64,000 nucleotides of DNA from JAIBAJ01 sp965284645 (lineage in GTDB: Bacteria; Bacteroidota; Bacteroidia; JAIBAJ01): assembly GCA_965284645.1 (NCBI GenBank), contig OZ260106.1:744001-808000 (forward strand), in the 5' to 3' direction. The notes beneath the pieces are model-generated. The model ran no database searches. It was not told the origin of the DNA and worked only from the letters and a program-made list of their open reading frames with translations. The position numbers were made by a program, and so were the translations under genes. Below, piece after piece: positions 42,536-51,348 of this stretch. Every line of letters starts with the position of its first letter. The stretch's first letter is position 1.

Positions 42536-42640
42536 TTTTTAGTTTTTAGTTTCTAGTTTTTAGTTTCTAGTTTCTAGTTTTCAGTTTCTAGTTCTTGCTC
42601 GAATGGCTTCTTCTCTTTCCACTTTCCACTCAAGTAGCAA
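42536..42640 (+). repeat. Heptad tandem array, second block
   Basis: Words TAGTTTT, TAGTTTC and CAGTTTC in phase, then after a break CTTCTCT, TTCCACT, TTCCACT. Same vocabulary as 42174-42267, on the other side of element B copy 6. Confidence 0.8.
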
Positions 42641-42704
42641 ACCGCCCTTGAACAGAAGATGAAAAGTAACTATGGAACCAGCCAACAAATTCGGCGATGC
42701 CATT

Positions 42705-42790
42705 CAATTAGCTGCGTAGCAGCGGCATGTTTATAGCATTGAAATAAACAGTGAAATCAAATTAGCTCCAGAGGAGCGGCATGTTATACA
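42705..42790 (+). repeat. Two REP-like hairpins with compensatory change
   Basis: Two copies of ATTAG-stem-loop-GGCATGTTATA-like sequence lie 54 bp apart. The first stem is GCTGC/GCAGC with loop GTA (42711-42723); the second is GCTCC/GGAGC with loop AGA (42765-42777). The one stem difference is compensated on both sides. Confidence 0.7.
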
Positions 42791-42949
42791 AAAAGGAAAT
42801 CCTATTTCTTCGAAAGGGCTCTGGGTGCATGATTTTTAGCGCAGAGAAAAGGAGATTTTCGCGAAGGGAGTAGAAGCGTGTTTTTAAGTCCAAGGTTCAA
42901 AGTGGGTGCTTCCAAAGGATTTTATTGTTCAGCGTCCCAAATCCCACCT

Positions 42950-43022
42950 ACCCTACAAACTCATTTCTCAAATCTCATCACCCAAAAGTCTAAGCTCTAA
43001 TTACTAGTATCTAACATCTCTT
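42950..43022 (+). repeat. Heptad tract (TCTAA words)
   Basis: Words TCTCAAA, TCTCATC, ACCCAAA, AGTCTAA, GCTCTAA, TTACTAG, TATCTAA, CATCTCT in one 7-bp register, directly before element B copy 7. The stretch 42791-42949 shows no gene. Confidence 0.65.
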
Positions 43023-43032
43023 TCGGAGCGCT

Positions 43033-43176
43033 CCGGGTAGCGATAGAAACGGAAAGCCCACAGGGATGCGGAGGAACGGAGCAGACCGAGGACTTGCAGT
43101 GGATAGCGCGACCCTGCCGCCCCCCTGAAAATGCTTAATTTTTTTGCCACTGCTTAAGGGCGGCAGGGGACACGCC
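43033..43176 (-). repeat. Element B copy 7
   Basis: Reverse copy with a perfect, GC-rich 11-bp inner stem, CCCTGCCGCCC (43112-43122) with GGGCGGCAGGG (43158-43168), unlike all other copies in sequence. The outer helix is the CGTGT/ACCCG version. Confidence 0.85.
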
Positions 43177-43220
43177 AAATACAAGAAATAATTCATCCGA
43201 TTGTTTGAGAAATGTTTTCT

Positions 43221-43251
43221 TTGGCATCGTAAGCGAACTCCTTTATTTTTG
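43221..43251 (+). promoter_or_regulatory. Bacteroidota promoter (TTG-N20-TATTTTTG)
   Basis: TTG at 43221-43223, a 20-bp spacer and TATTTTTG at 43244-43251 fit the phylum consensus. It lies 33 bp upstream of the outer-membrane protein start at 43284. Confidence 0.6.
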
Positions 43252-43283
43252 AAGCCTCTTTTACCTTTAAAATTACCCCGCTC

Positions 43284-44243
43284 ATGCGTTATTTCGCCCT
43301 TCTGCTGTTGCTGCCACTGTTTAGTTTGGCTCAAGAAAACAAACCCAAAGCCAAGTCAACCTGGTATATCAAAGCGGCGGTAGGCTATGGTACCAAGGGT
43401 TTTTTGCCCCAGGAGTTTGCGGTGAAATCGATTTACCCGTCTAACACGAGTTTAACGGTTACGGATGGCACTATTCAGGATATGACCAACAATGTGGATT
43501 CGGTAAATCAAACCGCGCTGGTGCACGACACCTATTCCAAAGGGTTTAATTATTTGTTTGCTTTTGGCGTAAAATTACCATCGCGTTTGGGCCTAGAATT
43601 GGGTGTGTTGTGGCTGCAAGGCGGCACTATTAAATCGCGGTCGGTGATTGAAGGCAATGCTTTGCTGGGGAACGGAGCCATAATGAATGTAAGCACCTAT
43701 TCGCGAGGATTGGCCATTTTGCCGGCTGTAACCTACAATTTTCCGTTGGGGCAAAAGTGGTTTATTCAAGGTCGGTTTGGATTAACCGTTCCTGTGGGAG
43801 GCGCCATTTATCACAAAGTAGACTTGGAAGGGCCTAATGCGTTTATTGGGGCATCAACGGCACAAATTGTGGCCGAAACCAAACCAACGTTTTCATTAGG
43901 CATCAATGGAGGATTGGGCTTGCACCGTCGATTGGGTAAACATTTCGAGATTTTTGCCGGATTTACTGCCCAACACATGAACTTGTTTGGCAAAAAACTT
44001 ACGGTGACCCAATATGATTTAACCATCAATGGTGTTACCTTAAACCAATTATCGCCTTTGACTTCGACTGCGTATTCGAAAGAAATAAATTTTGTAGACG
44101 AACTCAATAACACCAGCAACAACACAGCCACCAATGCCAATACGGATTTGAGCAAACCTAAGGACGATTTAAGGGTTTCGTCGCCCTTTAGCAATGTGGG
44201 GTTTGGGTTTGGTTTGGTGTTTAATTTCGGACATAAAGAATAG
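43284..44243 (+). CDS. Outer-membrane beta-barrel protein
   Basis: This is a 319-residue exported protein with signal peptide MRYFALLLLLPLFSLAQ. The mature part alternates amphipathic strands with loops (for example GLALGVLWLQGG-like and LGINGGLGLHRRLGKHFEIFAGF) and ends in a short strand, VGFGFGLVFNFGHKE, typical of outer-membrane barrels of the porin/OmpW-like type. A Thr/Asn-rich loop (NNTSNNTATNANTD) lies near residue 275. It is monocistronic with its own promoter. Specific function unknown. Confidence 0.8.
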   Translation: MRYFALLLLLPLFSLAQENKPKAKSTWYIKAAVGYGTKGFLPQEFAVKSIYPSNTSLTVTDGTIQDMTNNVDSVNQTALVHDTYSKGFNYLFAFGVKLPSRLGLELGVLWLQGGTIKSRSVIEGNALLGNGAIMNVSTYSRGLAILPAVTYNFPLGQKWFIQGRFGLTVPVGGAIYHKVDLEGPNAFIGASTAQIVAETKPTFSLGINGGLGLHRRLGKHFEIFAGFTAQHMNLFGKKLTVTQYDLTINGVTLNQLSPLTSTAYSKEINFVDELNNTSNNTATNANTDLSKPKDDLRVSSPFSNVGFGFGLVFNFGHKE

Positions 44244-44367
44244 CACCACCGCTACTCAAGCGTGCAGCGAAAGTTAGGATTAGACCCTTACGAACACTTT
44301 TTGACTGGGAAAAAATGGCTTAACCAGAAGCCTTCAATGCAGAAAACGGGTTAGCCAGCGCAAAAAA

Positions 44368-45018
44368 TCAAGCTTTAGGCGGATGGTGTAAATCGTTTTC
44401 TCGCTTCCTTAGAAAGGCCAGAATGATTGCCGAACAGCCTACTGCAATCATACCGCCAACGATGGTATCGGCTAGGAAATGTTGATTCAGGTAAATTCTT
44501 GACAAGCAGACGAGTACCGCGAAAACACCCAATAAGACCTTGATAGGTTTGGAATGAGTAAAACTGCCTACGACGAAAAAAAGGCAAAAAGCTCCGGCAG
44601 AATGTCCGCTTGGAAAACTGCTTCCGGCAAGGAGAGAAACCCCGTCGACCACATGTAGATTTTTTCCATAGAAATAGAGGTAGGGCCGGTGGTTGTCGGG
44701 AATAGACGCTTTGATAAGTTGTACAATGAGGGTGCTAGACAGGTAGGCGAAGAGGAGGGCTTTGGCTGAAAAGCGGCGATTGACCAAAAATAGAAGCACG
44801 ATGATGGTAATGATCAAAAAGCCATCGCCTAGGTAAGTGATGTATTTAAAAAAATGGTCGCCTGCAGGGAAGTGTTGTGCATCGAACCAGAGATGGATTT
44901 CTGATTTACTGGAAAGCAGGAGCCAAATGGTACCTGCAAACCAAAAAAGAAAACCTGGCAGCAAAAAGGCCAGGTTTTCTTTGAGTATAAATTTGATATG
45001 TTGGGAAGTGTTAAGCAA
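44368..45018 (-). CDS. PAP2-family membrane phosphatase
   Basis: This 216-residue, six-helix phosphatase has motifs KASIPDNHRPYL (K-x-x-x-x-x-x-R-P), SSFPSGHSAG and RIYLNQHFLADT. Likely roles are dephosphorylating undecaprenyl pyrophosphate or lipid A. It begins 14 bp after the sucD stop. Codons about 13-25 form a perfect 14-bp inverted repeat followed by a T-run, i.e. a terminator-like structure inside its own start region. It differs in sequence from the PAP2 protein at 22507-23130. Confidence 0.88.
   Translation of the reverse strand: MLNTSQHIKFILKENLAFLLPGFLFWFAGTIWLLLSSKSEIHLWFDAQHFPAGDHFFKYITYLGDGFLIITIIVLLFLVNRRFSAKALLFAYLSSTLIVQLIKASIPDNHRPYLYFYGKNLHVVDGVSLLAGSSFPSGHSAGAFCLFFVVGSFTHSKPIKVLLGVFAVLVCLSRIYLNQHFLADTIVGGMIAVGCSAIILAFLRKRENDLHHPPKA
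44943..44982 (-). terminator. Terminator-like hairpin inside the PAP2 coding start
   Basis: Perfect 14-bp stem, AAAGAAAACCTGGC (44946-44959) with GCCAGGTTTTCTTT (44969-44982), 9-nt loop and, on the minus strand, a T6 tract. It lies 50 bp after the sucD stop and could terminate sucD, yet it sits in codons about 13-25 of the downstream PAP2 gene. Confidence 0.75.
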
Positions 45019-45032
45019 TCCCGGGGAAAGAA

Positions 45033-45911
45033 TTAGGCTTTAACTCCTAAGGCTTGTGCCATCATTTTACCAATTACGGCAGGGCTTTCGGCCACATTGA
45101 TTCCACATTCGCGTAGAATTTTCATTTTGGCGGCGGCTGTATCATCGGCTCCACCAACGATGGCTCCGGCATGACCCATACGACGTCCTGGAGGCGCGGT
45201 TTGTCCGGCGATAAAGCCTACTACCGGTTTAGTACCGTTTTCTTTAATCCAACGAGCGGCTTCGGCTTCCATTCCACCACCGATTTCGCCGATCATGATA
45301 ATTCCTTCCGTTTCGGGGTCGTTCATTAACAGTTCAACGGCTTCTTTGGTGGTAGTTCCGATAATTGGGTCACCGCCGATTCCGATAGCAGTTGTTTGGC
45401 CTAAGCCGATTTTAGTAACTTGGTCAACGGCTTCGTAAGTAAGTGTTCCTGATTTAGAAACGATACCGATTGGTCCTTTTTTGAAGATAAAACCAGGCAT
45501 AATACCCACTTTTGCTTCTTCGGCTGTAATGATACCCGGACAGTTTGGACCGATTAAACGGGCTTTGCGGCTAGCCAGGTAGTTTTTCACCACAATCATA
45601 TCCTTGGTAGGAATACCTTCGGTGATGGCGACAATAAGTCCGATACCCGCTTCTGCTGCTTCCATAATGGCATCAGCGGCAAACGCAGGAGGAACGAAAA
45701 TAATTGAAACATCGGCGCCGGTGTTTTTTACAGCATCGTAAACGCTGTTGAAAACTGGACGATCCAAGTGTTGTTGGCCACCTTTGCCTGGAGTAACCCC
45801 TCCAACGACTTTAGTTCCGTATTCGATCATTTGTCCGGCATGGAAGGTTCCTTCGCTACCTGTAAATCCTTGTACAATAATTCGGCTGTTCTTGTTAACT
45901 AGTACGCTCAT
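45033..45911 (-). CDS. sucD: Succinyl-CoA ligase alpha subunit
   Basis: This is the 292-residue alpha subunit of succinyl-CoA synthetase (TCA cycle, succinyl-CoA + NDP + Pi to succinate + NTP). Motifs are the CoA-binding QGFTGSEGTFHA, PNCPGIITAEEAKVGIMPG, KSGTLTYEA and the phospho-His loop GRRMGHAGAIVGG. The beta subunit gene sucC is not adjacent, which is common in this phylum. It is transcribed toward the PAP2 gene with a 14-bp gap. Confidence 0.96.
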   Translation of the reverse strand: MSVLVNKNSRIIVQGFTGSEGTFHAGQMIEYGTKVVGGVTPGKGGQQHLDRPVFNSVYDAVKNTGADVSIIFVPPAFAADAIMEAAEAGIGLIVAITEGIPTKDMIVVKNYLASRKARLIGPNCPGIITAEEAKVGIMPGFIFKKGPIGIVSKSGTLTYEAVDQVTKIGLGQTTAIGIGGDPIIGTTTKEAVELLMNDPETEGIIMIGEIGGGMEAEAARWIKENGTKPVVGFIAGQTAPPGRRMGHAGAIVGGADDTAAAKMKILRECGINVAESPAVIGKMMAQALGVKA

Positions 45912-46025
45912 GAATGTAGTTTATTCAGATTTTTTTGATGTAATTACTGAAACCAATAAAATTTCAGCCCACGAAAGTATGTTTTTTCTTTCTTCGTACT
46001 TCCATATCTTAACGAATTCTATCCC

Positions 46026-46847
46026 ATGATTTCAACCATTTTTAAAGACAATCTATTTGAAGGCAAAGTAGCCTTGGTTACCGGAGGCGGCACCGGCATT
46101 GGTTTACGCACAGCAAAAGAGCTTGCCCAACTAGGTGCAACGGTGGTTTTGGCCAGCAGGAAGGAGGATGTAGTGAAACAGGCTGCTGAAGAAATAAAGG
46201 CGGAAGGGGGTAAAGCCATAGGATTAGTCTGCAACATTCGGGATACCGAGAGCATTAAGGCTTGTGTAGATCAAATTATAACCCAGTATGGCCGAATCGA
46301 CTATTTGGTAAACAATGGTGGCGGGCAATTTCCTTCGCCTGCCGAGATGATTCAACCCAAGGGCTGGCATGCGGTGGTGGAAACCAACCTTACCGGAACC
46401 TTTTTCCTTACTCAGGAAGTCTTTAATAGGTATATGCAAGCCAATGGAGGTGCCGTGGTAAATGTAGTGGCTGATATGCGCAATGGATTTCCGATGATGG
46501 CCCATACCGGAGCTGCGAGGGCGGGAGTAGAAAACCTGACCAAAACCTTGGCCAATGAATGGGGCAGGTATGGCTTTCGAATAAATTCGGTGATGCCCGG
46601 AACAATCAATAGCAGTGGACTAAACCGCTACGATCCTTCGTTTAAGGATTTTATTTTCGGATACGGAAAATTCAACCAAACGTATAGACTAGGAACCGAA
46701 GGAGAGGTGGCCGCAGCAATCATCTTTTTATTGAGTCCGGCGGCCTCGTTTATTACCGGGGTGAATGTAGCGGTGGATGGGGGACAAAGCATTTTCCATC
46801 CTTTATTTCCGCCGGAGGAAAACACGAAAAATGCTATTTGGGAGTAG
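46026..46847 (+). CDS. SDR-family oxidoreductase (dienoyl-CoA-reductase-like, atypical site)
   Basis: This is a 273-residue classical-SDR-fold protein with nucleotide motif TGGGTGIGLRTA (about 18-29) and NNGGGQFPSPAEMI in place of NNAG. The usual Y-x-x-x-K is replaced by T-G-A-A-R in MMAHTGAARAGVENLTK. The same pattern (no Tyr, basic residue kept) occurs in 2,4-dienoyl-CoA-reductase-type SDRs and related bacterial proteins, so it may be a DECR-like enzyme acting on unsaturated acyl-CoA. Substrate unproven. It is followed directly by repeat array 2. It is divergent from sucD. Confidence 0.85.
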   Translation: MISTIFKDNLFEGKVALVTGGGTGIGLRTAKELAQLGATVVLASRKEDVVKQAAEEIKAEGGKAIGLVCNIRDTESIKACVDQIITQYGRIDYLVNNGGGQFPSPAEMIQPKGWHAVVETNLTGTFFLTQEVFNRYMQANGGAVVNVVADMRNGFPMMAHTGAARAGVENLTKTLANEWGRYGFRINSVMPGTINSSGLNRYDPSFKDFIFGYGKFNQTYRLGTEGEVAAAIIFLLSPAASFITGVNVAVDGGQSIFHPLFPPEENTKNAIWE

Positions 46848-46861
46848 GGGCAGGGATATTT

Positions 46862-47965
46862 GGGTGGGAACACCGGTTTATTGGAACGCAGAATTTTATG
46901 ATCATTCTGATTTTGGGGGAAGGGGATGGTACACTGATGAAACAGATTGAACTGATTCTCACTGGTTTTTTTCCTTGCGGAAAAAGTTGGAACGCGTAAG
47001 CCCCCTATTGCCAATTCGCCATTCGCTATTCGCTTTTATTCGAACGCAGAATTTTATGATGATTAAGATGTACGCAGAGGGGGATGGTACACTGATGAAA
47101 CAGATTGAACTGATTCTCACTGATTTTTTTCATTGCGGAAAAAGTTGGAACGCGGAAGCCCCTATTCCCTAATCGCTATTCGCTTTTATTCGAACGCAGA
47201 ATTTTATGATCATTATGATTTTGGGGGAAGGGGATGGTACACTGATGAAACAGATTGAACTGATTCTCACTGTTTTTTTTCCTTGCGGAAAAAGTTGGAA
47301 CGCGGAAGCCCCCTGTTCCCTAATCGCCATTCGCTATTCGCTTTTATTCGAACGCAGAATTTTATGATGATTAAGATGTACGCAGAAGGGGATGGTACAC
47401 TGATGAAACAGATTGAACTGATTCTCACTGATTTTTTTCATTGCGGAAAAAGTTGGAACGCGGAAGCCCCCTATTGCCAATTCGCCATTCGCTATTCGCT
47501 TTTATTCGAACGCAGAATTTTATGATCATTATGATTTACGCAGAGGGGATGGTACACAGAGGACACAGATTGAACGGAGGAACGCTGATTTTTTCCTGGC
47601 GGAAAAGGTTGGATTGTTACCCCCTATTCGCTTTTCGCAAATCGCCATTCGCTGTATTTCGAAAATGATTTTCACTGATTTTTTTCCTGGCGGAAAAAGT
47701 AATATCATGGATTCCCCCAATAACAATTTACCCTCTCCTCCCATTTTCCCTTATTCTCCAATCGCAATTATTCGAATATTGAACTTCGTCTAGGTACCAT
47801 GAACATTTAACCATTAACTTTCTTCCCCCCTATTCCCTAATCGCCATTCGCTAATCGCTGTAATTTGAAAATGATAGTTCACAGATTCCCCCAATAACAA
47901 TTAACTAATAACGATTAACTCTCTTTCCCCCTATTCGCCAATCGCTATTCGCTATTCGATTTTAC
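46862..47965 (-). repeat. Repeat array 2 (about 158-bp units plus heptad tract)
   Basis: The word CGCAGAATTT recurs at 46887, 47045, 47195, 47353 and 47511, giving units of 158, 150, 158 and 158 bp in the orientation opposite to array 1. Each unit contains ACTGATGAAACAGATTGAAC, a TTGCGGAA core and the heptads CGCTATT and CGCCATT. From 47805 to 47962 the tail is strictly heptad-phased (ATTAACT, TCGCCAT, TCGCTAA, ACAATTA, ACTAATA). Open frames of 65-80 residues in it are repetitive shadows. The array lies between convergent genes. Confidence 0.85.
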
Positions 47966-47969
47966 AGGC

Positions 47970-50113
47970 TCAATCCACCAATCCGATGATACGGAAGGGG
48001 TTCCAGATGCTCATGAATAAGGGGCCGTATTTGTTGCGGCGAGCCTGTACCTCTTCGCGTTTCCAGAAGGTAAGTTTGTGCACAGGGTAGAGGTATCCAA
48101 AGTCGTAAGAGGTGTGGCCACGACCCCATCGGGCAATGGTTTGCAGGTCGTAGCGGTAGGCGGCTTCTCTTCGGTTTACAATCGCTTGAGCCTGTTGTCT
48201 CACCTTGGCGGCTTCATCCAAAAGTAAATTGCCTTTAAACGTTCGATGTTGAAGCTTAGCCTTTCTTCTTTCCAAAATATAGGATAAGGTGAAAAAGCGG
48301 TGATGGGCCCGTAAGCCTGTTATTTCTAGTCCATCCAACCACTCCATTTCCCATGTATTGTTCAGTGGAGCTCGGTTTTTTCTGCTTTGAAGCTGTTCCA
48401 TGGTTTGCCGATAAAAAGATTCTAATCGGGGTAAAATCTCTCTTTCAACCTGCTGGATTTCTTGCAGATTGGCCTTGCGCTCCAGGTACTTATACGAAAG
48501 GGGGGACGAGGATGAAAAGCATTGTTCATCCCTTTGGGCAACTCATCTGTTATGGTCATTCCCGTTAACCATTGGATGAGGTTAGAATCTTTCAAGTAGC
48601 TTTGTTGAAGTGCCAATGCCTGCTTAATCCACTCTTGTGAAACAGAAGCCTGTTCGATTGCGTCCACATATTGGGTTGGATATTTGGGCAATCGGGTGTT
48701 GTTTTCAAAAAAGGTCCAACTCCAACGGGCAATGCTCCAATCAAACAGCCAATAGCTCCATTCCCAACCTGATGAAAAAGTGATATGACCTGGGATTTGG
48801 TATTTTTCGCAAGTATCGATATCGGCCAAACGGGCTTTGAGGTAGGGTAGCAAGAATAAAGGAACCGAATTATCAAAGGTTACCCAGTACGCCGATTCAG
48901 GATAATACCACGTTTCCCGCTTTTCCATTTCGCTCAGCAGAAGTTCAAATTGGTGACGCTGGTTTTTGTTTTCATACACTGGCGCGTTGGGCTCGGTCAT
49001 GTCATAAAACATCACTGTGTGGGATAAAATGCCCCTTTTACGGTCCAAGGCTAGGTTGGTGGAATCCCAGGTAAAATCTTGTCCGGTTACCCCTTGTTCC
49101 TTGTCGTGCTTTACTACGTGTTGCCTACCCATCAATTTGGTTTGGGGGTGGTTTTTGTCGAGCCAATCAATCATCATCAAGCGCAATTTTTCTTTCTTGG
49201 CCCGGTTACCTCCTACAAATTCAGCGGAAGCAAATTCCATATTAAAGAAATCCCACTTAGCCTGCATTAGCCATTGCATATTTTGAACGATTTGTTTTTC
49301 CTTACTTTTCAAGGATTGGGTTGGAGCCAAATACATCTGAAAAGTTTTCTGTTGAATCATATGAAGGGAGAAATCCACACCCATCAACAAACCACGGCTA
49401 TGACCATAGTCAACAAAGGCTTTAGCATGTGCTGGCCAATGCTTTCGGTCGATGCTTTCGAGCAAGCAAAATTCAAAATAGTTCTGTCCATTACGTACCA
49501 ACCAATCGAGGTATTCCTTCACCATAGCCAAGGCATTGGGGAAAGTTGGGTCGTGCAAGGCTTCGGTTAGTTCTAAGGGGTGTTGGGTGTGGAGGTGAAA
49601 GCCTTTTTTATCGAAAACGGGTTTAGCATTCCAGGTTTGATTGTTGGGAAGGTTCCAGCTAGAAAGCTTAGGAATGATTGTTTGGCGGGGATGGTAAAAA
49701 CAAAAGCCTAATTTTTCTTGAAGCAGCCCGTATAAGCCAAAACTGATACCCTGATAGGAAGTGGCCGATAGAAAAGCGTAGTGTTTATTGCCATCGGTTT
49801 GGAATTTCCAGGCGTATTGGTGAATTGGGACTTGGAAGTATGGGTATGATCGCCCCTCCGGAGCCTGGCTTTTTTGTTCGTTTAGTTGTGCAACGCTGGG
49901 AAGATAAAGGATTAATTCAGCTTGGTTGTTATTGAATTCTACCGGACAATTATAAGCTTGGGCTAATAGTTTTTGTACATCCTCGAGGCTAGATTTGGTG
50001 ATGGAATTTTCCCAATAGGTCTTGGGTCCGTTAATAGAAACAGACTGGATGGAAAAGGCTGGAATGCCCCAGAATAAGAATAAGAAAAGCAGCAGGTTTT
50101 TAAAGCTTTTCAC
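47970..50113 (-). pseudogene. Secreted glycoside-hydrolase-like protein, frameshifted
   Basis: Two frames, 48422-50113 (563 residues) and 47970-48401 (143 residues), are parts of one gene broken at a G6 run (plus strand 48500-48505). With one more G the frame reads on through YKYLERKANLQEIQQVEREI to MEQLQSRKNR, giving about 714 residues. It has a signal peptide (MKSFKNLLLFLFLFWGIPAFS). SYQGISFGLYGLLQEKLGFCFYH resembles the N-terminal fold of alpha-glucuronidase/DUF4838-type glycoside hydrolases; the fold call is tentative. Either a true frameshift or a homopolymer sequencing error. It lies 3 bp after the M28 peptidase gene in the same unit. Confidence 0.7.
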
Positions 50114-50116
50114 CGA

Positions 50117-51340
50117 TTAAAATTCAATTTGTTTAACGATGATTTCTTGTCCTCTTTTTACCGAAACAAAAGGTTTATCACCCTTTTTGAATTTGCCTAA
50201 AATTTCCATGTAGCTATAAATGTCTTTGATGTCATAGTTGTCTATTTTCATCAAAACATCGCCACCTTTAAGTCCACCTTTCGCAGCTGGTTTTCCATCG
50301 GTAACGCCATCGATACGCAGACCTGGACCACTAAAGCTGTAATCGGGCATCACGCCCATAGTTACTTTAAACGAAGCGGCTGTATTCGCCTTTGTTTTTG
50401 TTGGCGTAAAGGGGATTTCTTTAAGGCTGCTGCATTTATTCAAGACTTTCAGGACAAAGCTCAACACGTCTGATTCGCCTTGGAAATTGATTTTTTCTAT
50501 ATCGTCGCCAGGTTTGTGGTAATCGCTGTGGGTGCCGGTAAAAAAGGCAAGTACAGGAATGTTTTTGAGATAGAACGAGGTGTGATCGGAGGGGCCGGTT
50601 CCACTGCTGTCCATCACCAATTTGAAATTATAGCTATTGCATTCGTTAAGACTGGGGCCAAACACCGGACTTGTTCCCATGCCCATCATGGTGAGGGCTC
50701 GGGTGCTGTCGTTGAGACGGCCAATCATATCCAGGTTTACCATCATTTTTACCGATTCTAATTTCAATGGGAAATGGTTACTCAGGTATTTGGAACCAAT
50801 CAGACCTGCTTCTTCGGCTGAAAACCATGCAAAAAGCACATTGTAATTCTTCAATAATTTTTGAGTTGAAATTAGGCGAGCCAATTCAATCAAACCTGCC
50901 GAACCAGAGGCATTATCATCGGCGCCATTGTGTATTTTACCTTGTGGATTAGCATCTAGGGAGCTTCCTCTTCCATCGTCGCCCAAGTGATCGTAATGGG
51001 CCCCCAACACAATGGTTTTATTGGCTTTTCTATCTAGGAAGGCTACCACATTGGTTCCATTGAGTTCTTCGCCCCGACCAATTGTATCGTGTGGGTTTAG
51101 ACTGGCTTTGTAGCTAAAGTTTTGATGGTATCCATCGTCGCCCATAGGAAGAAGGCCGAAGGGAACAATTTGTTTGATGATGTAGTCGCGTGCCCATTTT
51201 TCGCCGTTTTGTCCGGGTGCGCGACCGCCCAAGCTATCGGAAGCCAGCACGGTGATATGCTTTTTGAGGTTGGCGATGGATGGGGTTTGGGCCCAAGCCC
51301 ATTGAGAAAGCAGTGTGAGGAAAAGAAACGTTTTTTTCAT
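50117..51340 (-). CDS. M28-family metallopeptidase with PDZ domain
   Basis: This is a 407-residue exported di-zinc aminopeptidase. The start is set at ATG 51340 for a clean signal peptide (MKKTFLFLTLLSQWAWAQ). Zinc-site segments are GAHYDHLGDD (His, Asp), GADDNASGSAG (Asp), FSAEEAGLIGS (catalytic Glu), VNLDMIGRL (Asp) and HSDYHKPGDD (His). A PDZ domain occupies about 310-395 (GPGLRIDGVTDGKPAAKGG). It lies 8 bp downstream of the TolB-like gene and 3 bp upstream of the broken hydrolase gene. It probably digests peptides in the periplasm or outside the cell. Confidence 0.92.
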   Translation of the reverse strand: MKKTFLFLTLLSQWAWAQTPSIANLKKHITVLASDSLGGRAPGQNGEKWARDYIIKQIVPFGLLPMGDDGYHQNFSYKASLNPHDTIGRGEELNGTNVVAFLDRKANKTIVLGAHYDHLGDDGRGSSLDANPQGKIHNGADDNASGSAGLIELARLISTQKLLKNYNVLFAWFSAEEAGLIGSKYLSNHFPLKLESVKMMVNLDMIGRLNDSTRALTMMGMGTSPVFGPSLNECNSYNFKLVMDSSGTGPSDHTSFYLKNIPVLAFFTGTHSDYHKPGDDIEKINFQGESDVLSFVLKVLNKCSSLKEIPFTPTKTKANTAASFKVTMGVMPDYSFSGPGLRIDGVTDGKPAAKGGLKGGDVLMKIDNYDIKDIYSYMEILGKFKKGDKPFVSVKRGQEIIVKQIEF

Positions 51341-51348
51341 TGTAAAGG

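Noticed and set aside
43011..43334. Open frames through element B that translate to similar peptides (for example SAPCLRIPVGYPLLSLPG-like)
   Set aside because: The peptide similarity follows from DNA similarity. Copies run on both strands, frames differ in length and lack starts, and changes follow base pairing, not codon positions.
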